64,000 nucleotides of DNA, taken from positions 3,568,547 through 3,632,546 of the forward strand of contig CM017568.1 in assembly GCA_007844125.1 (NCBI GenBank). The letters are read 5' to 3'. Source of the stretch: Sinonovacula constricta. Taxonomy: Eukaryota > Mollusca > Bivalvia > Cardiida > Solecurtidae. Shown piece by piece: positions 50,497-61,500 of the stretch. A model generated the notes under the pieces. That model was not told the origin of the DNA and ran no database searches. It saw only the letters and a list, made by a program, of their open reading frames with translations. The stretch's first letter is position 1; the number at the start of each line of letters is the position of its first letter. The position numbers and the translations under genes were made by a program.

Positions 50497-52036
50497 GAAA
50501 CTCTCATAAAAACAATACAGTAACCAATCAATGTTAAGATGCCCTGCAAAGTCCCGTATAATATATACATTATTAATTAGTCACCTTAAACTTGGGTGTC
50601 TTTTTGTCGCGTGTTGTACTTCGTGTAATAACCTTTACAATTTAAAAGCATTTTGCGTACTTAATTACTTATTTGTATTAACATATGACGAATTAAAAGG
50701 GCTACTTAAGCTCCTTTTAATGTTAACATATCGATTTAATAAAACCATATCATAATTTTATTAGATGAAACTGTACGACACATGCAAAATAGCTCACAAT
50801 TTTGGTATTTTACTCTACTAACCGCAAACAATGTATAACAAAAAACAGTCAATTATGTTTTGTGAACTAATCTTAAAAAATACATTAATGATTAAAGGAG
50901 GGATTTTCAAAAGGACAAAATGCGGGTGATACTGGATCGACTGTAAGACAATTAGGCAAAACCACGAAGGTTTTATGAAGGGAAATCGCTCAAATGTACA
51001 GCCAATTAACGGCCTTGATTGGTTGGTGGTCGGATTGATGTTTAATTGTAATTGGCTGATATCGCTAAGGGCGTTAATCCGAAGCCATAACATGTCAATT
51101 AGAGACATTTAGTTACCAATACACAAGTGACAATTACGAACCTGCTCGCCTTATGCCTATGGGTGAAAGGCTAAGGTAAACAAAACCATTTGATGACGAC
51201 AATAACTGTGATTGGCTAGTGTCAAGATTACCTGACTGTTATTAAATTAATGAAGTACCAACCGATATATATATAAAGAATGATTAAAATTGTAAGCCCG
51301 TGAGTTTTAAGTGTGTTAAGTAAACATATGACGAACAATTAAAAAGTATGTAGATTTACATTTTTGTTATTCGGAGAGAACGAAGCAAAAACACAGAACA
51401 GAAAATCGCGATGACAAAAAATAACAGATGTCGCGGTATTGTATAGGAATAAAATAACAAGTATGAAGTAGAGTGACAAAAACAGAACGTGATTGCAATT
51501 AAAGTTTGTTTGACAGTGATCTAGTTGTGCTTTCCAAAAATAAAATAAGTTCTGGTGGACTGTTATCAATAAGTATAGCCTTATAAAATGTATTTATTAC
51601 ACACTATCCCGACCGTAGCTGGGTAGAGTCAGTGTTACGTAATTGCTGTAGCTAATTGCCGCAGCATTGAACTGACATGTGTGTTTATTGTACATTTGGC
51701 AACTGTTGTATGGTGGTGTGGGTGATGTGACTGGGTCTAAGTGGGAGATGGGGCAGAGAAGGAGCTGTGCGCGATAAGGTGATTTCATGCTGTTAACCAG
51801 ATGGCAATTCGTTATCAGGAGACATGACCCACCCCCTCTATCTTAGAGCGAGCGCGATCACATATCGCTAGCGTCTTAAGTCGCTGGGAGACACTACAAG
51901 CAACTAAAGAAATGTCTTCAATTATCATTCGAACTTAACAAAAGTGAAATAAAAATTATAAAATATTCGAATCCCAAAATCTCTATTCGAATAGCGACTT
52001 GATTTTCGAATATTCGAATATTCGTTAACATCCCTA
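50006..52036. mobile_element. Non-autonomous hAT element, 2.03 kb
   Basis: The ends TAGGGATGT and ACATCCCTA are terminal inverted repeats, and ATTATATC is duplicated exactly on both sides (49998-50005 and 52037-52044), the 8-bp duplication of hAT elements. Subterminal regions are full of CGAATATTCG motifs. No transposase ORF is present. It contains an (ATT)n run at 50422-50496. Confidence 0.9.
50422..50496. repeat. (ATT)n microsatellite
   Basis: About 25 uninterrupted ATT units inside the hAT element. Confidence 0.97.
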
Positions 52037-53085
52037 ATTATATCGGGTATATCCTTGGTAATAAAAATACCAGAACCAAAATTTACCCTTAGAAGATAAA
52101 TTGTCTATAAACAGATCAAAGATTGTCGAACTTTATTTGTCTCCTTGTTGTGTACCAATATTACAAGGGAAGAAATTAGTTAAACCTTCTGTTGTTTTGA
52201 CACAAGAGTTGAGATTATAGTACACAGATTTAAGAACTTGTAAGAAATGTCCATGAAAACCTTTACGCTCTAACGATTGGAAAAGTTTTATATGGTTTAT
52301 TTTATCAAATGCCTTACGAAAATCGAAATATAAACAGTAAAAACGGACTCCTTGCTTTGAAAGATTTTTTGCACCATTGCTTGAAGACAAAATATATTAT
52401 CCACAGCAGAGTATCCTCTCCGAAATCCAGATTGACATTCATAAATTTTATGGTTATCTTCCGCTCAATCATAAAGGCGTTTATATATTATACCAGAGAA
52501 TATTTTATACATTGTATTGGAAATGGACATGCCTCTGTAGTTACTAGGATCACTTGTCGGTCCAGATTTATGAACAGGAGTTATAACACTAGCTCCCCAA
52601 GATGTAGGAATAAAAGCAGTCTGAAAAGTTTTGCTAAACAAAAGTCTTAAAATCGGAACAATGTCGTCTAATGTTGCCTTAGAATTTCTGAAGGAATCCC
52701 ATCAATCCCCGTACTTTTACCTACAGGAAGCTTAGAGATTGATCGAAAAAACTCATCAAGAGTAAATGGTTCATTAAGTAAATCAGCAGATTCTTCTGCA
52801 TATTCATGGTTGTTACCAGAGGTTGGATTTAAGAACATTGCATTATTATCAAACAACAGATTTGCACAATACTGGCACCACTCAGATGGTGATATAGTGG
52901 TATCAAGTGTTATACGTGGTTGACCTTGTTTTAGAATTTTCCAGAAAGAAGTCGGATCGTTACGGCTCTGAAGCAGGCGAGTTCTATTCTCATTTTGATA
53001 ATGTATTACTTGGTGCTTGAAATAATTTTTTGATATTGTACTACAAAATCTGTGCATATAAATCTGATCCATTAAAAACGTCAGA
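52037..53085 (-). mobile_element. Non-LTR retrotransposon, 5' part of remaining copy (RT palm)
   Basis: Minus-strand frames give SFWKILKQ, LNEPFTLDEFFRSISKLPVG, KSTGIDGIPSEIL (52900-52680), then LYFDFRKAFDKINH (RT motif A) and NIGTQQGDK (motif B) at 52390-52133. Frames change between pieces and stops occur, so it is dead. No endonuclease domain is visible, so the copy is probably 5' truncated near 53085. The piece continues across the hAT insertion. Confidence 0.8.
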
Positions 53086-53089
53086 GCAT

Positions 53090-54060
53090 TTTTTATGTTA
53101 CTATTATATATATTTTAATTATCCTATCGGTCTAAGTCATAAAATGGAAACATCGAACTGGCGCTCATTCGACCAAGGAATCGCGAATGTCATTGATTTA
53201 CATAAAACCCTAGGCTTTTTGGCCAAAGTAAATAAATATATCAATATCGTGGCCAAATGGGCACTACTTCGAGCAAGGAGGTCCTTTTTACAATCCTATA
53301 GTTTATTTGTGTACTTCTGTTTTGTTTTTCCTACATTTTGTACTGTTTATACTCAATACCAATGTCACAAGAATGCTTAATAGTTTTTTTATAGTCAGCA
53401 TTGTAAAATGGCCCCTCAGGAAAAAAAACAACAACTGCTAAGTCGGTTTTTAAGGCACATTAGAGCTTATGTTACTTATTAAATCTTGCTTACTCAAAAT
53501 AAAGGTTATACATCTATCAAGCAAAACATTCAAGGTAGAAAGCGTAATATACATTTAAAACATTAATCTGATTGAATAATTTAAACAACAGCATGGTTTG
53601 AAAGTATTCCAAACAATGACTAAATGCCATTGACATAAGCCTATGAATCAAGTAACACATACAAGTTCAGCATTGTGAAATAAAACAATCATCATATTTA
53701 GGAATGTTTGGCTGTTGTTTTATCATAAGGTGGTTCTATCCCATTCTTAATTAATCACTGGAATTTCTTTATTACGTTGGGAGGCAACTCTATTCTAAAA
53801 CATAGTACATGGTTTATTCCCTTGGTCTTACTCGCCTTGGTCGCCACCTTTGATATTGCTGTTATCTGGTAACAAGGGAAACAATTTACACCAAAATTCA
53901 TATACCTTTACAAGATGAAAATATTAGTATGTGTTTTGTTAAGTTTAATAGATCGGTCATGCTAATTCCCATTTCATTAAAATGGGATCATATTGCAAGG
54001 GAAATATAAAAAGGAGAAAGTAAAAATGACTTCATATATTAAAATTTTATCTACAACTCT
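53090..54060. other. Intergenic sequence, no gene seen
   Basis: Only short ORFs without recognisable features. Confidence 0.45.
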
Positions 54061-54069
54061 ACACATACA

Positions 54070-54124
54070 TTGTACACGCAAACACGCGAGCGCGCACGCA
54101 CGCGCGCGCACGCACGCACACACA

Positions 54125-54156
<32 letters not shown>

Positions 54157-54160
54157 CACA
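54070..54160. repeat. CACG/CA alternating purine-pyrimidine repeat
   Basis: About 90 bases of CACG, CGCG and CA repeats. Such tracts can adopt Z-DNA. The ORF through it is a by-product. Confidence 0.95.
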
Positions 54161-54169
54161 AAACACTGT

Positions 54170-56800
54170 TGAATATAAGCTCGTCTGAGACCTTTCATTG
54201 ATCGCATCTGTGCTTTCTTGTTGCATTTATATATTTCACTGTTTAAACTACATATAAAATACAAGTGTATTAAAGCGACAAAATCGGATTTAGGTTTGTT
54301 ACCGATTCATCGAAGTCTTCCTTTGATTCTGACATTGAAGAAAATCATTTCAACATGTGAATTGTAGTTTCGAAACAATGACCTTTTAAACTTACTTCTA
54401 CTAAAGTCAGAATAGAGAAAAACTTTACCAACGCTTTTTGGGAGTGTGGCCTTCACTATTATCCATGTTTGGATAGTTTTCTTGTTACATTTGGTATATG
54501 TATTCCGATCGTAGACCGTACTAATGGTACAATATAAGAGAAGCAATTTCTGTAAATGTTAAAAAGGTCGAGTTTAGCCAAATCCGACAGGATCTCTTAC
54601 TTTAAATTGTTGCTTGTTTATTTTTTTCTTCCTTTTTCACATTTTAAATGACACGTGTTATGTTTGCGATAATTCGGAGTATTTGACTTAACCATAAGAA
54701 AAATGACTTCTGTTACACAACCCGACTGATGTTGTGTTGCTGTTCTTGTTTTTAATAAAGTATGGTAATAAATTAATACAACTTAAAATCTTAATAAATT
54801 TATATTGAGTAAATAATTTATATCTTATCACTATTATGACATTTTTTCTAATCTTTTTTACAAAGGCTAAACGCTTAGCAAGGTTGGGACAGTAATAAAT
54901 GGTGTGTCTTCACATCTTTATTCGCTTTGACAAAAAGGCTCCCATTGGTCGTAGTGCCGGGTTCCACATGGCAAAAATGTTCAACACCAAACACAATTTT
55001 TAAAGGGGATTGTGTTCAACCCTAAAACAAAACGATACTGTTTTGCTTCAATTATCTTTAATTATTAACATGTTATGTACAACATAACACTTGTTCGCAT
55101 TATGAGTCATATTTACATGTTTGCGCGTATTATTTCTTATAATACTGTTCAAAAAAGCCGTTAGATTTCTTATTTATTCAAACTATGTATGGCACATTTT
55201 TAAACCATTGAATTGGCAGATGAAAATGTGAAAAAATAAAAGATTTAAACAATAGCAATGGTGTCAAGTTTATCATGATGTGCACTTTCTTTCCGAGGAA
55301 ATAGTGATAAAATCGTCGTTACCAAAGACAAGAAGGCCACAAATCATGCTCAAAGACTCAAAATCAAAGATTTGCAATGGACCATTCCAAAAAAAATTTA
55401 ACCAGTAGAAAGCGGAGACATGCCTCAAATGCTAGTGACGGGAACTCCCAAATGCAACCTTAAGCGTGGTAAGTGTAACCGGCACGTAAAGAAAAAAATT
55501 GTACATTTGCACGTACATAAGAAGAAACTGGATATATTATTTGAACTTTTCATAGTACACATGTATATAAGGTTAAGAGCATGATCTCCGTTTGAGGATG
55601 GCGTGTGGGCCAGTACAAGAGCGTGCTCGGGTTTGGGCATGTGCGTACAGATGATTCGAAAAGTTAAAAAAAACAACAGAAAACAAAATAAATTCAACTA
55701 TGTGTAAAGCTGAGATAAAGTCTTGTATCTGTAGGTTACTTTCCTTCCTGTATCAAGAAATGCTATTTGTAAAGGAACATACACGGTGTTTGTTAGCATG
55801 TTTAACTACAATTTTACGTATATTTTTGGTGTTAAAAACCCGGGGCGTGAGGGGGTGGGGGCTGGGAGCTTTCGGATTCCCTGAGCAATGGTGTGTATAC
55901 TCAAATTCGGTCCATTTACGACGCCGACGAAGCAATTGGTTCTAAAAATAACAAACTTTGATGCGTGTTTCTAAAATGATATTCCTGGAATTATATCAAG
56001 TACACCTTTTAGAATATGTCAGTTATAATGTTAACTTTTGGATCCATTTCTCGTGGATCACAGAACTCCAGATGCTGATAGAATGTACGTGTACTAGGGT
56101 GTAAGCCCCCAATGGTGGGGTGTCGTGAAATGGGTGTAGCCGTTACATGTCTCCCAAACGGTTTTAAAATTGTATAAAAAGTCTAGGCAACACGTTGTTT
56201 CACGTTGATATTGTGTCTTTGCATGGATTTTAATAGATAAAACTATAAATTAGCTCATATGCTTAAAATTTAACCCCATTCTAAAAATCAAAGATATTCG
56301 ACATCGGTTTCGTAAAAAACGCTGAGTTTAAATATTAAATTTGTTTGTTCATGATCGATCGCACTGATAGAGTTGTAAGACACTACAATTTTTTAAGCAT
56401 TCGGTTGGTCAGTTTGGAGTTATTAAACGGCAAAAGTAATTGAATAGAAAATTCATTTTCTGACAAGTGTCCAAAAAAAGATTATCTCGTTCCATGGCCG
56501 TAGAAGTAGGAAAATGTCGACAGCAAGCAAATTTAAAAATTCAGAAAGTTGTAGCTCTTTTTTTTCTTTACTACCTACCACGAGCAAATTGAATTCAAAA
56601 CGTTGTATCTCTCATAGTTCTCTTATTGTTCTTCCACGTAGGAAAATGGAGAGTGTAAAATAATGTCAATATGCAAAAAGTTTTATCACCTTTCATAGAC
56701 ATGGCAATAGGCAAACGACACGAGTAACTTATTTTTCTTTTCAAAATCCATTTGAAGACATGTTTCAGAAAGTTTCTTGGAGATCAAAGTAATATGTATA
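54170..56800. other. Intergenic or intronic sequence, no exon recognised
   Basis: Several short ORFs on both strands (for example at 55425-55945) match nothing I know. It lies downstream of the serine protease exon and would include that gene's 3' UTR. Confidence 0.4.
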
Positions 56801-56832
56801 ACTGAATTTCAAACTCCAGTTGTAGACTGGTT

Positions 56833-57000
56833 TCAGAAATTCGTCATGACAGCGGTAATCCAGTCCAGCAGGCTGCCGACACGCGTGTATACGTTCGGAA
56901 TGCCCGGAGCGCAAGTGGCGCTGCCAACCCACGACGCCAATCCTACAAGGGCCCAGGAGCCGGAGTCACGTGCACACACCAGCGGACCTCCACTATCTCC
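56833..57000 (-). CDS. Last exon of a trypsin-like (S1A) serine protease
   Basis: Read on the minus strand, the acceptor TTATTGTTGTTGCCAG is followed by 55 codons and TGA. They encode [20 protein letters not shown], then [20 protein letters not shown] and [15 protein letters not shown]. This holds the active-site serine motif GDSGGP, the Cys pair around the specificity pocket (C in LVCA and C in SATC), the PNVYTRV motif and the W-I C-terminal helix of chymotrypsin-fold proteases. Ser-195 is intact. In S1A proteases the residue six before this Ser sets specificity; it lies in the previous exon and is not seen. No upstream exons (His and Asp of the triad) were found between 57000 and 58600, so they may lie beyond the satellite, or this is an isolated remnant. 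Confidence 0.85.
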   Translation of the reverse strand, partial: GDSGGPLVCARDSGSWALVGLASWVGSATCAPGIPNVYTRVGSLLDWITAVMTNF

Positions 57001-57009
57001 CTGGCAACA

Positions 57010-58580
57010 ACAATAAGATACGTTTAAATATATTTTACGTCATACTATTGCCCAAAAGCAGCTGTAAAACTTTAATAAGAATCAGAGACATAAATGGATA
57101 GCCTGCTCTGAACATTTCATAAATGCAAGAAATCTGAATACTTCCTTAATGTAAGCTAATGTGACAGTACAAAACTGAACGACTAGTCTTAGTGAAAGAG
57201 CTCAAAGGATTATGTGCACGGATTACTTTCAAACATTGCTGACCATTAAATGATCTACACACAAGCACTCTTCACACTATTTATAAACGTTAAGTGGTAA
57301 ATATAAAATATAATAATCTTTTTATTTTTACACGAAACTATTTACAATGCGGAAGCACAAATTCCCTAAAATCGTCATGTTGTGGAGTGTCAGGGCATTA
57401 ATCTAGTGACGTCACGTCTATGTAAGAATAAAACGCATGTAGGTCCTTTTATTTAAATTTCTTGGATTACTATATGGTTTTTATGCTGACCCTAAAGCCT
57501 TTTTGATTTCGAGACTTACCATCATCAACAAACATGTCATTTCTATTGTTTCAATAGTCGTATTTCTTTAAGTTTCTCAATGGAGTCTAACTCTTTTCGT
57601 GCAACATTAAGACATTCCACTACTTATAACCGCACTATCACCTATTTCCTCTAGAAGACCTACCTACAATTTGAATCACCTCAGAAATTGTCTAGCAACT
57701 GAGACTATATTCTCAATAGAGAATACCTCCTCCTCCCTACTATAGTTTTCTTTTTCACACGTTGCAACTGCATTGTTTACGTGCCAGGCCCGTAGGCCAT
57801 GTACTTTATATGTGTCTTTAAAATTATGTTTAGTCTCTTTTGTATTAAAAGTGCAAAATCTACAAACGACTACCATGCAAGCAGTGTGATTTTCCATGCT
57901 TCGGAAACGTAGCCACATTATAAGGCGATTCAAACCAGTATAAATAAATTGTCGTATATTATATATAGGATAGAGTCTATTAAGCAACTTCTATAGAAAA
58001 TTGACGCAGAAACGAGCGCAGCGATTATTTTCCATGGAAACATCTTAATAGATTCTATCCAACTTGGAAGTCCCCGCCTCACTTCTACCTGTTCTACCAA
58101 AATACATGTAATCCGCCCCATACAAATGTCAATCGTCTTGACGTGTTAATACTTGTCGTCACAAGGGAAGGAGTCAAGCCAGAATGCGTGGTTTGTTGCA
58201 CGTGCGCAGTTAAAAATAAAAATTTAGTAAAAAGATCGATATATTGTGTTCATTGTAAAATAGACAATAAAAAGGAGTTCTATTGAAATAAATCGCCGAG
58301 GAACTTTAATTTTCATAGCTTCTGATTGGCTACGAATGTAGGGCGACTAATTTATGTAAGAAATTGTCCCTTCTCATAACACCGACTCCGCATTCAATGT
58401 TGTGTACTTCAGTAGAAGGTTAAGGGCCAGTTAACAGTAGCACAGTGAAACGTTACCGGTGTGAGGAGTGTGGCGAAGGAGTTGATCACTGATTATATCA
58501 CAGGAACCACGTTTAACTGGATGTTTTTTTCTACGTTCTCTAGAGAGTGGTTTGTTTATAAATTTGATCAAGTGTTGCCT
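57010..58580. other. Sequence between the protease exon and the satellite, no exon recognised
   Basis: It contains an inverted pair (GGATAGAGTCTATTAAG at about 57967 and CTTAATAGATTCTATCC at about 58045, one mismatch), perhaps a small MITE. A 103-codon minus ORF at 57676-57987 has no recognisable domain. If the protease gene is intact this would be intron. Confidence 0.45.
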
Positions 58581-58587
58581 TTTATAA

Positions 58588-61500
58588 TCACAGCTGCATT
58601 TAGTTTAAACAGGCTAGGCATACGTGTTACATTTAATGATTCTACTAGGGAGTTCACTGTGTGACCCTGCATTTAGTTTAAACAGGCTGGGTATACGTAC
58701 TTTACATTTGATGATTCTACTAGGACGTTCACTGTGTGACCCTGCATTTAGTTTAAACAGGCTGGGCATACGTATGTTACATTTGATGTTTCTACTAGGA
58801 AGTTCACTGTGTGACCCTGCATTTAGTTTAAACAGGCTGGGCATACGTATGTTACATTTGATGTTTCTACTAGGAAGTTCACTGTGTGACCCTGCATTTA
58901 GTTTAAACAGGCTGGGCATACGTATGTTACATTTGATGTTTCTACTAGGAAGTTCACTGTGTGACCCTGCATTTAGTTTAAACAGGCTAGGCATACGTAT
59001 GCAACATTCGATGATTCTACTAGGACGTTCACTGTGTGACCCTGCATTTAGTTTAAACAGGCTGGGCATACGTATGTTACATTTGATGTTTCTACTAGGA
59101 AGTTCACTGTGTGACCCTGCATTTAGTTTAAACAGGCTAGGCATACGTATGCAACATTCGATGATTCTACTAGGACGTTCACTGTGTGACCCTGCATTTA
59201 GTTTAAACAGGCTGGGCATACGTATGTTACATTCGATGTTTCTACTAGGACGTTTACTGTGTGACCCTGCATTTAGTTTAAACAGGCTGGACATACGTAT
59301 GTTACATTTGATGTTTCTACTAGGAAGTTCACTGTGTGACCCTGCATTTAGTTTAAACAGGCTAGGCATACGTATGCAACATTCGATGATTCTACTAGGA
59401 CGTTCACTGTGTGACCCTGCATTTAGTTTAAACAGGCTGGGCATACGTATGTTACATTTGATGTTTCTACTAGGAAGTTCACTGTGTGACCCTGCATTTA
59501 GTTTAAACAGGCTGGGCATACGTATGTTACATTTGATGTTTCTACTAGGAAGTTCACTGTGTGACCCTGCATTTAGTTTAAACAGGCTGGGCATACGTAT
59601 GTTACATTTGATGATTCTACTAGGAAGTTCACTGTGTGACCCTGCATTTAGTTTAAACAGGCTGGGCATACGTATGTTACATTTGATGATTCTACTAGGA
59701 CGTTCACTGTGTGACCCTGCATTTAGTTTAAACAGGCTGGGCATACGTATGTTACATTTGATGATTCTACTAGGACGTTCACTGTGTGACTCTGCCTTTA
59801 GTTTAAACAGGCTAGGCATACGTATGTTACATTTGATGATTCTACTAGGACGTTCACTGTGTGACCCTGCATTTAGTTTAAACAGGCTGGGCATACGTAT
59901 GTTACATTTGATGATTCTACTAGGACGTTCACTGTGTGACCCTGCATTTAGTTTAAACAGGCTAGGCATACGTATGTTACTTTTAATGATTCTACTAGGA
60001 CGTTCACTGTGTGACCCTGCATTTAGTTTAAACAGGCTGGGCATACGTATGTTACATTTGATGATTCTACTAGGACGTTCACTGTGTGACTCTGCCTTTA
60101 GTTTAAACAGGCTGGGCATACGTATGTTACATTTGATGTTTCTACTAGGACGTTCACTGTGTGACTCTGCCTTTAGTTTAAACAGGCTAGGCATACGTAT
60201 GTTACATTTGATGATTCTACTAGGAAGTTCACTGTGTGACCCTGCATTTAGTTTAAACAGGCTGGGCATACGTATGTTACATTTGATGATTCTACTAGGA
60301 CGTTCACTGTGTGACCCTGCATTTAGTTTAAACAGGCTAGGCATACGTATGTTACTTTTAATGATTCTACTAGGACGTTCACTGTGTGACCCTGCATTTA
60401 GTTTAAACAGGCTGGGCATACGTATGTTACATTTGATGATTCTACTAGGACGTTCACTGTGTGACTCTGCCTTTAGTTTAAACAGGCTGGGCATACGTAT
60501 GTTACATTTGATGTTTCTACTAGGACGTTCACTGTGTGACTCTGCCTTTAGTTTAAACAGGCTAGGCATACGTATGTTACATTTGATGATTCTACTAGGA
60601 AGTTCACTGTGTGACTCTGCCTTTAATTTAAACAGGCTGGGCATACGTATGTTACATTTGATGATTCTACTAGGACGTTTACTGTGTGACCCTGCATTTA
60701 GTTTAAACAGGCTGGGCATACGTATGTTACATTTGATGATTCTACTAGGACGTTCACTGTGTGACCCTGTATTTAGTTTAAACAGGCTTGGCATACGTAT
60801 GTTACATTTGATGATTCTACTAGGAAGTTCACTGTGTGACCCTGCATTTAGTTTAAACAGGCTAGGCATACGTATGTAACATTTGATAATTCTGCTAGGA
60901 CGTTCACTGTGTGACTCTGCCTTTAGTTTAAACAGGCTGGGCATACGTATGTAACATTTGATGATTCTACTAGGACGTTCACTGTGTAACCCTGCATTTA
61001 GTTTAAACAGGCTGGGCATACGTATGTAACATTTGATAATTCTGCTAGGACGTTCACTGTGTGACTCTGCCTTTAGTTTAAACAGGCTGGACATACGTCT
61101 GTTACAGTTAATGATTCTACTAGGACGTTCACTGTGTGACCCTGCATTTAGTTTAAACAGGCTAGGCATACGTATGTTACATTTGATGTTTCTACTAGGA
61201 CGTTCACTGTGTGACCCTGCATTTAGTTTAAACAGGCTAGGTATACGTATGTTACATTTGATGCTTCTACTAGGACGTTCACTGTGTGACCCTGCATTTA
61301 GTTTAAACAGGCTGAGCATACGTATGTTACATTTGATGATTCTACTAGGACGTTTACTGTGTGACCCTGCATTTAGTTTAAACAGGCTGGGCATACGTAT
61401 TTTACATTTGATGATTCTACTAGGACGTTCACTGTGTGACTCTGCATTTAGTTTAAACAGGATGGGCATACGTATGTTACATTTGATGATTCTACTAGCG

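Noticed and set aside
53977..54264. 95-codon Cys/Val/Arg-rich ORF
   Set aside because: Its middle is the translation of a CACG/CA microsatellite.
57676..57987. 103-codon minus ORF as an upstream protease exon
   Set aside because: No IVGG, AAHC or DIAL-type motifs and no matching splice phase.
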